This document shows, one piece after another, positions 33,241-41,360 of a stretch of DNA of 64,000 bases. The notes under the pieces were generated by a model that was not told where the DNA came from, did not search any database, and worked only from the letters and a program-made list of their open reading frames with translations. Both the position numbers and the translations under genes were made by a program. The stretch covers positions 186,001 through 250,000 of the forward strand of contig JADJAB010000006.1 of the NCBI GenBank assembly GCA_016704435.1, read 5' to 3'. Within the stretch, counting starts at the first letter, position 1. Every line of letters starts with the position of its first letter. Origin of the DNA: Rhodobacter sp. GTDB lineage: Bacteria; Pseudomonadota; Alphaproteobacteria; Rhodobacterales; Rhodobacteraceae.

Positions 33241-34620
33241 ATGGAAGGCATCAGCGGAATGAACGACATGAGCCGTGTGGTCGAGGCCGACCGCGCCCAT
33301 GTCTGGCACCATCTCATCCAGCACAAGCAGTTCGAGACGGTCGACCCGCGCGTCATCGTCGAGGGCAAGGGGATGCGGGTCTGGGATGCCAAGGGCCGCG
33401 AATTTCTTGACGCCGTCTCGGGCGCTGTCTGGACGGTAAACGTCGGCTACGGCCGCGAATCCATCGCCAACGTGGTGCGCGACCAGCTGATCAAGATGAA
33501 CTATTTCGCCGGTGTCGGCGGCTCGGTCCCCGGCGCCCTGTTCGCCGAGAAGCTGATCGAGAAGATGCCGGGGCTGACCCGCGTCTACTATTCCAACTCG
33601 GGGTCGGAGGCGAACGAGAAGGTCTACAAGATGGTGCGCCAGATCTCGCACCGGCATCATGGCGGCAAGAAGTGGAAGATCCTCTACCGCGAACGCGACT
33701 ATCACGGCACCACCATCGGCACGCTGGCGACCAGCGGTCAGCCGGAACGCGCCGCGATGTACGGGCCATTCCCCGATGGCTTCGTGATGGTTCCGCATTG
33801 CCTGGAATACCGCAAGCAGTGGGATGTCGAGAACTATGGCGAACGCGCGGCCGACGCGATCGAGGAAGTGATCCTGCGCGAAGGCCCCGATACCATTGGC
33901 TGTCTGGTGCTGGAGCCGGTCACTGCGGGCGGCGGCGTGATCGTGCCGCCGGCAGGGTATTGGGAGCGGGTTCAGGAAATCTGCAAGAAATACAGCGTCT
34001 TGCTGCATATCGATGAAGTGGTTTGCGGCGTCGGCCGCACCGGCCTGTGGTTCGGTTACCAGAATTACGGCATCAAGCCCGATTTCGTGACCATGGCCAA
34101 GGGTGTCGCCTCGGGCTACGCGGCCATTTCCTGCACGGTGACGACCGAAGAGGTCTTTGCCATGTTCAAGGACGATGCCGCCGACCCGATGAGCTATTTC
34201 CGCGACATCTCGACCTTCGGCGGCTGCACCTCCGGCCCGGCGGCGGCGATGGAGAACATGCGGATCATCGAAGACGAGGGGCTGCTCGACAACACCCTGC
34301 GCATGGGCAAGCGGACGGTCGACAACCTCTGGGCGCTGATGGAGAAGCACAAGGTCATCGGCGATGTGCGCGGCGCGGGCCTGTTCTGCGGCGCGGAACT
34401 GGTGGCCGACCGCAAGACCAAGGAACCGATGGACGAAAAGAAGGTCGCCGCCGTGGTGTCCGAATGCAACGCGCAAGGCGTGATCATCGGCATGACCAAC
34501 CGGTCGTTGCCGGGGTTGAACAACACGCTCTGCCTGTCGCCGGCGCTGATCGCCACCGCCGATGACATCGACGAGATCACCGGCGCCATCGACAACGCGC
34601 TGACCAAGGTCTTCGGCTGA
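33241..34620 (+). CDS. tpa: Taurine--pyruvate aminotransferase
   Basis: PLP enzyme (class III aminotransferase, 459 residues) that converts taurine plus pyruvate to sulfoacetaldehyde plus alanine in the cytoplasm. The start at 33241 is chosen because GGAAAGGACATGCC gives a ribosome site; an earlier TTG at 33193 is unlikely. Signature pieces are ADRAHVWHHLIQHKQFETVD at the N-terminus, NSGSEANEKVYKMVRQISHR (near 120), ERDYHGTTIGTLATSG, LLHIDEVVCGVGRTGLWFGYQ (near 260) and the PLP lysine in DFVTMAKGVASGYAAISCTV (near 293). The WHHLIQHK form is characteristic of Tpa. The other taurine genes lie 1.5-13 kb downstream. A terminator follows its stop. Confidence 0.9.
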   Translation: MEGISGMNDMSRVVEADRAHVWHHLIQHKQFETVDPRVIVEGKGMRVWDAKGREFLDAVSGAVWTVNVGYGRESIANVVRDQLIKMNYFAGVGGSVPGALFAEKLIEKMPGLTRVYYSNSGSEANEKVYKMVRQISHRHHGGKKWKILYRERDYHGTTIGTLATSGQPERAAMYGPFPDGFVMVPHCLEYRKQWDVENYGERAADAIEEVILREGPDTIGCLVLEPVTAGGGVIVPPAGYWERVQEICKKYSVLLHIDEVVCGVGRTGLWFGYQNYGIKPDFVTMAKGVASGYAAISCTVTTEEVFAMFKDDAADPMSYFRDISTFGGCTSGPAAAMENMRIIEDEGLLDNTLRMGKRTVDNLWALMEKHKVIGDVRGAGLFCGAELVADRKTKEPMDEKKVAAVVSECNAQGVIIGMTNRSLPGLNNTLCLSPALIATADDIDEITGAIDNALTKVFG

Positions 34621-34650
34621 TCCCATAGCCGGAAACGGATCGGAAAGAAC

Positions 34651-34677
34651 GGGCGCCCTGACCAGGGCGCCCTTTTT
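34651..34677 (+). terminator. Intrinsic terminator after tpa
   Basis: GGGCGCCCT (34651-34659) pairs with AGGGCGCCC (34664-34672) across a 4-base loop, followed by five T. It starts 31 bases after the tpa stop and forms a canonical Rho-independent terminator, so tpa is transcribed separately from the downstream tauR and xsc groups. Confidence 0.9.
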
Positions 34678-34731
34678 CATGCGTGAAATCATTGGATTGG
34701 CGGGAGCTCTGGTGCTTTGGCGGGCTTTGCC

Positions 34732-35274
34732 TCAGGCGGCGTGTTCGTGGCAGATCTGCATGGCCTCTTCCGGCGCCAGCGGCTGGGACAGCAGCCCGCA
34801 CCAGGCCCCGGCGCCCCCGCGCGGCTGGTGGTGCCGGCAGGTCCGGCACAGGCCGAAAGGCCGGTTGCCCTGCCGCGCCAGCAGATCGCCCAGCACACGG
34901 GCAAGCGCCTGCGCCGCCGCCAATGCCGCCGCTTCGGGCAGGGCTGCCGCGGCGTGATCCAGCGGTGCGGGATGCGACAGTGCCGCGCGCCCCGCCTCTG
35001 TCAGACCATAGCTGATCGAGCGGCGGTCACGCGGCGAGGCGTCTTCCTCCACCAGTCCGCGCGCCGCCAGCGCCTTCAGCGTCTGCGAAACCGTGCCGCG
35101 CGTCGCCCCGAGCCAATCGGCCACCTGTGACGGTGCCCGCGAAAACCGGTTGGCCCGGCCCAGATAGGCCAGCGCCGCCGCCTGCGCGGGGTTCAGGCCC
35201 TGCGCCCAGGCCTCGGCCTCGGCCAGCCGTGCCAGACGCAGGATCAGTTCGGGCAGATCGGAGGCTTCGGTCAT
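34732..35274 (-). CDS. MarR-family regulator with C-terminal cysteine cluster
   Basis: A 180-residue winged-helix regulator. The core RAPSQVADWLGATRGTVSQT (about 46-65) plus EEDASPRDRRSISYGLTE (wing, 76-93) is standard MarR. An extra C-terminal segment holds C143, C146, C159 and C175 with H148/H149 and H176/H178 (GLCRTCRHHQ ... AWCGLLSQ ... QICHEHAA), a C-x2-C-x12-C-x15-C arrangement suited to zinc or an iron-sulfur cluster. This makes it a candidate redox- or metal-responsive MarR. It is divergent from a secreted protein gene, and palindromic sites lie between them. It sits between tpa and tauR but need not belong to taurine metabolism. Confidence 0.85.
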   Translation of the reverse strand: MTEASDLPELILRLARLAEAEAWAQGLNPAQAAALAYLGRANRFSRAPSQVADWLGATRGTVSQTLKALAARGLVEEDASPRDRRSISYGLTEAGRAALSHPAPLDHAAAALPEAAALAAAQALARVLGDLLARQGNRPFGLCRTCRHHQPRGGAGAWCGLLSQPLAPEEAMQICHEHAA

Positions 35275-35284
35275 GGCTTGATGA

Positions 35285-35325
35285 TAGCGAGTCGAAAACG
35301 ATATTGCAATAATAGCGACTCGCTA
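35285..35325. promoter_or_regulatory. Palindromic operator pair for the MarR regulator
   Basis: TAGCGACTCGCTA (35313-35325) is a perfect palindrome around one base. A second copy, TAGCGAGTCG (35285-35294), matches its first ten bases in the inverted sense, the two arms pairing exactly over 10 bases with 21 bases between. Both lie between the MarR gene (start 35274) and the secreted-protein gene (start 35364), the expected place for autoregulation and control of that gene. Inferred from sequence. Confidence 0.7.
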
Positions 35326-35363
35326 CTAAACTCGCGAGACTCAACCCCGAAAAGGAGACCGAG

Positions 35364-36089
35364 ATGCGCCGTGCTGCCCTTTGCCTGCTGCCGTTTTCGC
35401 TTGCCGCCCTGCCGCTGCCCGCCACGGCCGAAATCCTGTCCGACCCCAATCCCGGGGCCGTGGCCGAATTCGACATCCTCGCCGCTGCGGTCACCCGCGC
35501 CGGCAATGAGGTCACCTTCCGGATGCGTCTGGCCGGGCAGGCCGGGGCGGCCATTCCCGACCCTGCGGGCGCACTGGCCGGGGCGCCGGTCTGGTCCTAT
35601 GTCTGGCCGACCAGCCTTGACCCGACCACGGTGGGCTTTGAGGGCGGCACCGGCATCCTGGCGCTGGCCGCGACCAGCCACCCCGATTTCGACGACACGC
35701 CGCTGGAGGATGAGGACGGCGACGGCGACACGGCCAACGATGGCGCGAAATGGCACAGCCACTGGGTGGTGCTGACCCCGTCCGAGGCCTGCGGGCCCGG
35801 CGCGCTGTCGGTGCGCGACATTCCCGAGGGCGAGACGCCGCAGCTGCCGCCGACCTGGCCGGGCCTGCCCCTGTTCATCGACAGCCCCGGCTTTCCGCCT
35901 GCCTTCGACGCGGCCGACATCAGCGTCACCGTGACCCTGCCCGAAGGCCAGAGTGCCGCGGGCGCCAGCTATGACGGGGTGACGGCAGCCTTGCGGGTGA
36001 ACGGCAATGTCCATGCGCCGCTTTTGTGCGTGACGGACGTGTTCGACGTGGCCTCGGGCGATCTGTCACTGCCGGGCAAGATCGACTGA
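35364..36089 (+). CDS. Secreted protein of unknown function under MarR control
   Basis: A 241-residue protein with a signal peptide (residues 1-22, cleavage after ATA), so periplasmic or extracellular. It holds an acidic DEDGDGDTANDGAKWHSHWVV segment (near 115-135) with a DxDxDG-type calcium loop and an adjacent WHSHW that could bind metal or heme. Two cysteines (EACGPG near 146 and LLCVTD near 224) could pair. No recognised family. It lies 89 bases from the divergent MarR regulator, with which it shares operators. GGAGACC provides the ribosome site. Function unknown. Confidence 0.7.
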   Translation: MRRAALCLLPFSLAALPLPATAEILSDPNPGAVAEFDILAAAVTRAGNEVTFRMRLAGQAGAAIPDPAGALAGAPVWSYVWPTSLDPTTVGFEGGTGILALAATSHPDFDDTPLEDEDGDGDTANDGAKWHSHWVVLTPSEACGPGALSVRDIPEGETPQLPPTWPGLPLFIDSPGFPPAFDAADISVTVTLPEGQSAAGASYDGVTAALRVNGNVHAPLLCVTDVFDVASGDLSLPGKID

Positions 36090-36153
36090 GGCGCGTGCAT
36101 GGGTTGACTCGCGGGATGATCCGGCCCCTTGATGAGGCCAGATCATCCCACGC

Positions 36154-37641
36154 ATGAGGCCAGATGTGGCAATTCCGGTCGAAGCCTTCTTTCTGACCGC
36201 CGGTCCGGGCGGCACGCTGCAGCGCCGCATCAGGGCCATGGTGACCGAAGGCGTTCTGGCCGGACGCTTCCGGCCCGGCCAGAAGATGCCCTCGTCGCGC
36301 GGGCTGGCGCAGCATCTGGGCGTCAGCCGGATCACCGTGACGCTGGCCTATGCCGACCTGGTGTCGTCCGATTACCTGACCTCGCGCGGGCGGTCGGGCT
36401 ATTATGTCTCGGACAATGCGCCGCGCGCGCCGGAATTCCCGGCCTCGGCTCGGCCGCTGGAGGAGGTGGACTATGCTGCCCTGTCCTCGGCCCGCTTCAC
36501 CCGCGCCATGGCCGGGGTGGAGCGCCCGGAGGATTGGGAACGGTTTGCCTATCCCTTCATCTACGGCCAGACCGACCCGACGCTGTTCGATCATCAGAAC
36601 TGGCGCGCCTGTGCGCTCAGGGCGCTGGGGCGGCGCGATTTCGACGCGCTGACCTCGGACTATTACGAACGCGACGACCCGCTGCTGATCGAGCAGATCC
36701 TGCGGGTGATCCTGCCGCGCCGGGGGATAGCAGCGGGGACCGACGAGGTGCTGGTGACCATGGGCGCGCAGAACGCGCTGTGGCTGGCGGCGACGGTTCT
36801 TCTGGGGCCGGGGCGCCGCGCGGTGGTGGAAAACCCCTGCTATCCGGGGCAGCGGCGGATCCTGCAGACCTGCGGCGCGGGGGTGGCCTCGGTCGATGTC
36901 GACGAGGGCGGCCTGCCGGCGCGGTTGCCGCCGGCGGATGTGGTCTTCACCACCGCCAGCCACCAGTGCCCGACCAATGCGACCATGCCGCTGGAGCGGC
37001 GGCTCGCCTTGCTGGAGGCAGCCAGCCGAGAGGATTTCGTGGTGGTCGAGGACGACTACGAATTCGAGATGTCTTTCCTGAAGCCCGTGTCTCCGGCATT
37101 GAAATCATTGGATAAAGGCGGGCGGGTGATCTATGCGGGCTCGTTCTCCAAGTCGATCTTTCCGGGCATGCGGCTGGGCTATCTGGTCGGCCCGCCGTCG
37201 TTCATCGCCGAGGCACGCGCCCTGCGCTCGATGGTGCTGAAGCACCCGCCGGGGCATATCCAGCGCACGGTCGCCTATTTCCTGTCCGAAGGCCACTACG
37301 ACGCGCTGATCAACCGGATGCGCACGGCGTTCAAGCGGCGGCGACAGGTGATGGAGGAATCCATCGTCGCCTCGGGGCTGACGGTGGCGGGGCAGGGCGG
37401 CTTTGGCGGCTCAAGCTTCTGGATGGCGGCGCCCGAGGGGGTGGATACCGAGGATCTGGCCCGGCTCTTGCACGCAGACGGCGTGTTGATCGAACCGGGT
37501 CGCGGTTTCTTCGATCCCGCGCGGGAAGAGCGGCGGTTCTACCGTCTGGCCTATTCCTCGATCGCGCCGGCACGGATTCCGGAAGGCATCGCGCGGATCG
37601 GGCGGGCGCAGGAGAGGATGGCGCAATCCGTGGCGGGATAG
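36154..37641 (+). CDS. tauR: TauR, MocR-type GntR regulator of taurine genes
   Basis: A 495-residue fusion of a GntR winged helix (residues 20-90, QKMPSSRGLAQHLGVSRITV) to an aminotransferase class I-like domain. PLP-binding lysine is in GSFSKSIFPGMRLGYLVGPP (near 335), and the D-D-Y-E-F segment VVVEDDYEFEMSFL is the MocR hallmark. In Rhodobacter capsulatus TauR activates tpa and taurine genes through direct repeats. Here the gene lies between tpa and xsc, and candidate sites precede both. Other MocR regulators share the fold, so the name rests on context. Confidence 0.87.
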   Translation: MRPDVAIPVEAFFLTAGPGGTLQRRIRAMVTEGVLAGRFRPGQKMPSSRGLAQHLGVSRITVTLAYADLVSSDYLTSRGRSGYYVSDNAPRAPEFPASARPLEEVDYAALSSARFTRAMAGVERPEDWERFAYPFIYGQTDPTLFDHQNWRACALRALGRRDFDALTSDYYERDDPLLIEQILRVILPRRGIAAGTDEVLVTMGAQNALWLAATVLLGPGRRAVVENPCYPGQRRILQTCGAGVASVDVDEGGLPARLPPADVVFTTASHQCPTNATMPLERRLALLEAASREDFVVVEDDYEFEMSFLKPVSPALKSLDKGGRVIYAGSFSKSIFPGMRLGYLVGPPSFIAEARALRSMVLKHPPGHIQRTVAYFLSEGHYDALINRMRTAFKRRRQVMEESIVASGLTVAGQGGFGGSSFWMAAPEGVDTEDLARLLHADGVLIEPGRGFFDPAREERRFYRLAYSSIAPARIPEGIARIGRAQERMAQSVAG

Positions 37642-37694
37642 CCTGACCGGGCGTAACCGGGCCGCGCGTCCGGGCCTTCGGCGGGCCCGGAATT

Positions 37695-37727
37695 CTGGCG
37701 ATATGTCGGTGATACGGCTGGCCCTAA
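37695..37727 (+). promoter_or_regulatory. Direct repeats upstream of xsc, probable TauR sites
   Basis: CTGGCCCTAA (37718-37727) matches the repeats upstream of tpa, and a weaker copy CTGGCGATAT lies at 37695-37704, again exactly 23 bases ahead. This is the same architecture as at tpa. It lies 90 bases before the xsc start, in the 173-base gap after tauR. Confidence 0.6.
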
Positions 37728-37814
37728 GGCGGCTTTCGGGCGAGGTTTAGAAACAGGGCGAAGGGCCGCTTCGCGCGAGCATGCGGCCGCAACGGATCGG
37801 GTGAGGATCAAGCC

Positions 37815-39596
37815 ATGAAGATGACCACCGAGGAAGCTTTCGTCAAAGTGCTGCAGATGCACGGGATCGAACATGCGTTCGGCATCATCGGATCGGCGTT
37901 CATGCCGATCTCGGATCTGTTCCCGCGGGCGGGCATCACCTTCTGGGACTGCGCGCATGAAGGCAGCGGCGGGATGATGGCCGATGGCTATACCCGCGCC
38001 TGCGGCAAGATGAGCATGATGATCGCGCAGAACGGGCCGGGGATTACCAATTTCGTCACCGCGGTGAAGACGGCCTACTGGAACCATACGCCGCTGTTGC
38101 TGGTCACCCCGCAGGCGGCGAACAAGACCATCGGCATGGGCGGGTTTCAGGAAGTCGAGCAGATGGCGCTGTTTGCCGATATGGTGGCCTATCAGGAAGA
38201 GGTGCGCGACCCGTCGCGCATCGCCGAGGTGCTGAACCGGGTGGTCATCAATGCGCGGCGGGCCAGCGCCCCGGCGCAGATCAACGTGCCGCGCGATTAC
38301 TGGACGCAGGTGATTGATATCGAGCTGCCGGCGATCGTGGAGTTCGAGCGGCCGTCGGGCGGCGAGGCAGCGATTGCGGCGGCGGCGGAATTGCTGTCAG
38401 CGGCGAAGTTTCCGGTGATCCTGAACGGGGCGGGGGTGGTCCTGGGCGGCGCGATCCCGGCCTCGATGGCGCTGGCGGAAAGGCTGGATGCGCCGGTCTG
38501 CGTGGGATATCAGCACAATGACGCCTTTCCGGGGTCGCATCCGCTGTTTGCCGGGCCGTTGGGCTACAACGGCAGCAAGGCGGCTATGGAGCTGATTTCG
38601 GGAGCGGATGTGGTATTCTGTCTGGGTACCCGGCTGAACCCGTTTTCAACGCTCCCGGGATACGCGCTGGACTACTGGCCCAAGGAGGCCAGGATCATTC
38701 AGGTCGACATTAACCCCGATCGGATCGGGCTGACCAAGAAGGTTGCAGTTGGCATTGTCGGCGACGCGAAAAAGGTCGCCGAGGCGGTTTTGGCGCGCTT
38801 GGCCCTTACCGCCGGTGACCATGCGCGGGTCGAACGCAAAGCCAGAATAGCACAGGTGAAATCGGCCTGGGCGCAGGCCCTGTCCTCGATGGATCACGAG
38901 GAAGATGACGCGGGCACGACCTGGAATGCCCGCGCCCGGTCGGCCAAGCCGGACTGGATGAGCCCGCGGATGGCGTGGCGGGCGATTCAGGCGGCACTGC
39001 CACGCGAGGCGATCATTTCTTCCGACATCGGCAACAACTGCGCCATCGGCAACGCCTATCCCACCTTTGAAGCCGGCCGCAAATACCTTGCACCCGGCCT
39101 GTTCGGGCCCTGCGGCTATGGGCTGCCGTCGATCGTGGGCGCCAAGATCGCCTGCCCTGACGTGCCGGTGGTGGGCTTCTCCGGCGACGGCGCCTTCGGC
39201 ATCGCAGTGACGGAACTGACCGCCATCGGCCGCCCGGAATGGCCGGCGATCACCATGGTGGTGTTCCGCAACTACCAATGGGGCGCGGAGAAGCGCAACT
39301 CGACCCTGTGGTATGACGACAATTTCGTCGGCACCGAACTGGATACCGAGGTGTCCTATGCCGGGATCGCGCGGGCCTGCGGCTTGCAGGGAGTGGTGGC
39401 GAAAACGATGGACGGCCTGCGCGCGGCGCTGACCCAGGCGATTGCCGACCAGAAGGCGGGCAAGACCACGCTGATCGAAGCCTTGATCAACCAGGAACTG
39501 GGAGAGCCGTTCCGCCGCGACGCCATGAAGAAACCGGTCACGGTGGCGGGGATCGGGCAGAAGACATGCAGACCCAGGCCATTTGATGCCGTTTGA
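37815..39596 (+). CDS. xsc: Sulfoacetaldehyde acetyltransferase
   Basis: Thiamine-diphosphate enzyme of 593 residues that cleaves sulfoacetaldehyde with phosphate into acetyl phosphate and sulfite. Opening MTTEEAFVKVLQMHGIEHAF, TANGPGITNF-like QNGPGITNFVTAVKTAYWNHT, and the C-terminal TPP/Mg motif GFSGDGAFGIAVTELTAIGR plus RNYQWGAEKRNSTLWYDDNF are the Xsc signatures. It is the first gene of an operon that continues with the TauE-like exporter, ackA and soeABC. The start follows AGGATCAAGCC, and the last 14 bases overlap the next gene. Xsc is the central enzyme of taurine, isethionate and cysteate dissimilation. Confidence 0.94.
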   Translation: MKMTTEEAFVKVLQMHGIEHAFGIIGSAFMPISDLFPRAGITFWDCAHEGSGGMMADGYTRACGKMSMMIAQNGPGITNFVTAVKTAYWNHTPLLLVTPQAANKTIGMGGFQEVEQMALFADMVAYQEEVRDPSRIAEVLNRVVINARRASAPAQINVPRDYWTQVIDIELPAIVEFERPSGGEAAIAAAAELLSAAKFPVILNGAGVVLGGAIPASMALAERLDAPVCVGYQHNDAFPGSHPLFAGPLGYNGSKAAMELISGADVVFCLGTRLNPFSTLPGYALDYWPKEARIIQVDINPDRIGLTKKVAVGIVGDAKKVAEAVLARLALTAGDHARVERKARIAQVKSAWAQALSSMDHEEDDAGTTWNARARSAKPDWMSPRMAWRAIQAALPREAIISSDIGNNCAIGNAYPTFEAGRKYLAPGLFGPCGYGLPSIVGAKIACPDVPVVGFSGDGAFGIAVTELTAIGRPEWPAITMVVFRNYQWGAEKRNSTLWYDDNFVGTELDTEVSYAGIARACGLQGVVAKTMDGLRAALTQAIADQKAGKTTLIEALINQELGEPFRRDAMKKPVTVAGIGQKTCRPRPFDAV

Positions 39597-40326
39597 CCTT
39601 GGCCTGGCCGGCGCGTTGTGGATGGCGGCGGCGGTGCTGGCCGCCGGTTTCGTGCGCGGCTATTCCGGCTTTGGTTATTCGGCGATGGTCATCGCGGCCT
39701 CGGGGCTGGTGACCAATCCGCTGAACTTCGTGGCCGTTGTGGTGCTGTTGGAATTCGCCATGTCGGTGCAGGCCTGGAAGGGCGCCGGGCCGGCGGTGGA
39801 CTGGCGGCGGGTGCTGTTCCTGCTGGCCGGGGCGGCGGTGGGCCTGCCGCTTGGCCTCTGGGCGCTGACGGCGATTTCGGACCAGGCCGCAAGGGTGGCA
39901 ATCTCGGCCTATGTGCTGGTGATGTGCGCGGTGCTGCTGGCGGGCTGGCGGCTGGGGCGCGAGGTCCGGGGTGCAGGCAACGCAGTGGCGGGCGTGATCT
40001 CGGGTCTGGCCAATGCGCCCGGCATGGGCGGGCTGCCGCTGGCGGCGTTTTTCGCCGCGCAGCCGATACCGGCTTCGGTGTTCCGGGCCACGCTGATCGC
40101 CTATTTCCCGCTGCTCGATCTTTATTCCGCGCCGCTTTACTTCATGGCCGGGCTGGTCAGTTGGGACACGCTCTGGGCCGCGGCCTGGGCCTTGCCGCTG
40201 ACCGCGCTGGGCAACTGGCTGGGCGGGCGGCATTTCTTCGGCACCGACCCGCAGGAGTTTCGCCGCTTTGCCATACTGCTGCTGGCAGGGCTGGCAGGCC
40301 TGGGGCTGGCAAAGGCGGTGATCTGA
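39583..40326 (+). CDS. tauE: TauE/SafE-family membrane permease, probable sulfite exporter
   Basis: An integral membrane protein of 247 residues with about 7-8 hydrophobic helices. AAAVLAAGFVRGYSGFGYSA near residue 10 and GVISGLANAPGMGGLPLAAF near 135 are the paired TauE/SafE half-repeat motifs. The start overlaps the xsc stop by 14 bases and its stop overlaps the ackA start by one base, so all three are translated together. Placed here it should export sulfite released by Xsc, or perhaps another sulfonate; direction and substrate are inferred from the family and neighbours. Confidence 0.88.
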   Translation: MMPFDLGLAGALWMAAAVLAAGFVRGYSGFGYSAMVIAASGLVTNPLNFVAVVVLLEFAMSVQAWKGAGPAVDWRRVLFLLAGAAVGLPLGLWALTAISDQAARVAISAYVLVMCAVLLAGWRLGREVRGAGNAVAGVISGLANAPGMGGLPLAAFFAAQPIPASVFRATLIAYFPLLDLYSAPLYFMAGLVSWDTLWAAAWALPLTALGNWLGGRHFFGTDPQEFRRFAILLLAGLAGLGLAKAVI

Positions 40327-41360
40327 TGCTGCTGGTGGTCAATTGCGGGTCGTCCTCGGTCAAGCTGGTGGCATTCGACGGCGCGCTGGCCGAGGTGGCA
40401 CGGGCATCGGTGGACCGGATCGGCGCCGGCGGGCCTGCCGGCCATGCCGAGGCACTGGCCGAGGGGCTGGCGGCGATGGGGCTGCAGCCGGGCGCCTTGA
40501 CGGCGGCGGCGCATCGGGTGGTGCATGGTGGTGCTGCGTTTGTGGCTCCGTGCCGGGTGGATGCCGCAGTTCTGGCCGAGATCGAGGCTTGCGCGGCCTT
40601 GGCGCCCTTGCACAATCCGGCGAACCTGACCGGCATCCGGGCGGTGGCCGCCCTGGCCCCGGACCTGCCGCAATACGCCAGTTTCGACACCGCCTTTCAC
40701 GCCACCAACCCCGACGTTGCAGTGACCTATGCGCTGCCGGAGCCAGAGCGTGCCCGAGGCCTGCGCCGCTATGGCTTTCACGGCCTGTCCTTTGCGGCAA
40801 TTGTTCGAAAAGTGAAAGAAACCGCGCCGTACAGGGTGCCGGATCGGCTTCTGGCATTCCATTTGGGCAATGGCTGCTCGATCTGTGCGATCAGGGGCGG
40901 GATCTCGGTCGCCACCACTATGGGCTATTCGCCGCTCGACGGGCTGACCATGGGCACGCGGGCGGGCGGCCTTGATCCGGCCGTGGTGATGGACCTCTGC
41001 GACCGCCTCGGGGTGGCCGGCACATCCCGGCTGCTGAACCGTGAAAGCGGGCTTCTGGCACTGGGCGGCGCCTCGGACATGCGGGCGCTGCATGCGGCCG
41101 GCACCCCGAACGCCGCCTTCGCCATCGACCATTTCGCCTATTGGGCGATCCGCCACGCCGGCAGCATGATCGCGGCGATGAGCGGGCTTGACGCCATCTC
41201 CTTCACCGGCGGCATCGGCGAAAACGACGCGGAAATGCGGGCACGCATCCTTGACGGGCTGGGCTGGATTGCAGCGGGAAAACCTGTTCATGTCATCCCG
41301 GGGGACGAAGAACGCCAGATCGCGATGGAGGCGCGCGCCTTGAGGGAGGCCGAAGGATGA
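40326..41360 (+). CDS. ackA: Acetate kinase family protein, short form
   Basis: Transfers phosphate between acetyl phosphate and ADP. The start LLVVNCGSSSVKLVAFDGAL gives the ASKHA phosphate motif; AAHRVVHGG near 58, FDTAFHATNP near 120, RRYGFHGLS near 145 and FTGGIGEND near 297 are the acetate/butyrate kinase signatures. At 344 residues it is clearly shorter than the usual ~400. It follows xsc and tauE, so it should turn the acetyl phosphate from Xsc into acetate plus ATP, in place of the phosphotransacetylase usually beside xsc. Its stop overlaps soeA. No frameshift seen; the shortness looks genuine. Confidence 0.88.
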   Translation: MLLVVNCGSSSVKLVAFDGALAEVARASVDRIGAGGPAGHAEALAEGLAAMGLQPGALTAAAHRVVHGGAAFVAPCRVDAAVLAEIEACAALAPLHNPANLTGIRAVAALAPDLPQYASFDTAFHATNPDVAVTYALPEPERARGLRRYGFHGLSFAAIVRKVKETAPYRVPDRLLAFHLGNGCSICAIRGGISVATTMGYSPLDGLTMGTRAGGLDPAVVMDLCDRLGVAGTSRLLNRESGLLALGGASDMRALHAAGTPNAAFAIDHFAYWAIRHAGSMIAAMSGLDAISFTGGIGENDAEMRARILDGLGWIAAGKPVHVIPGDEERQIAMEARALREAEG

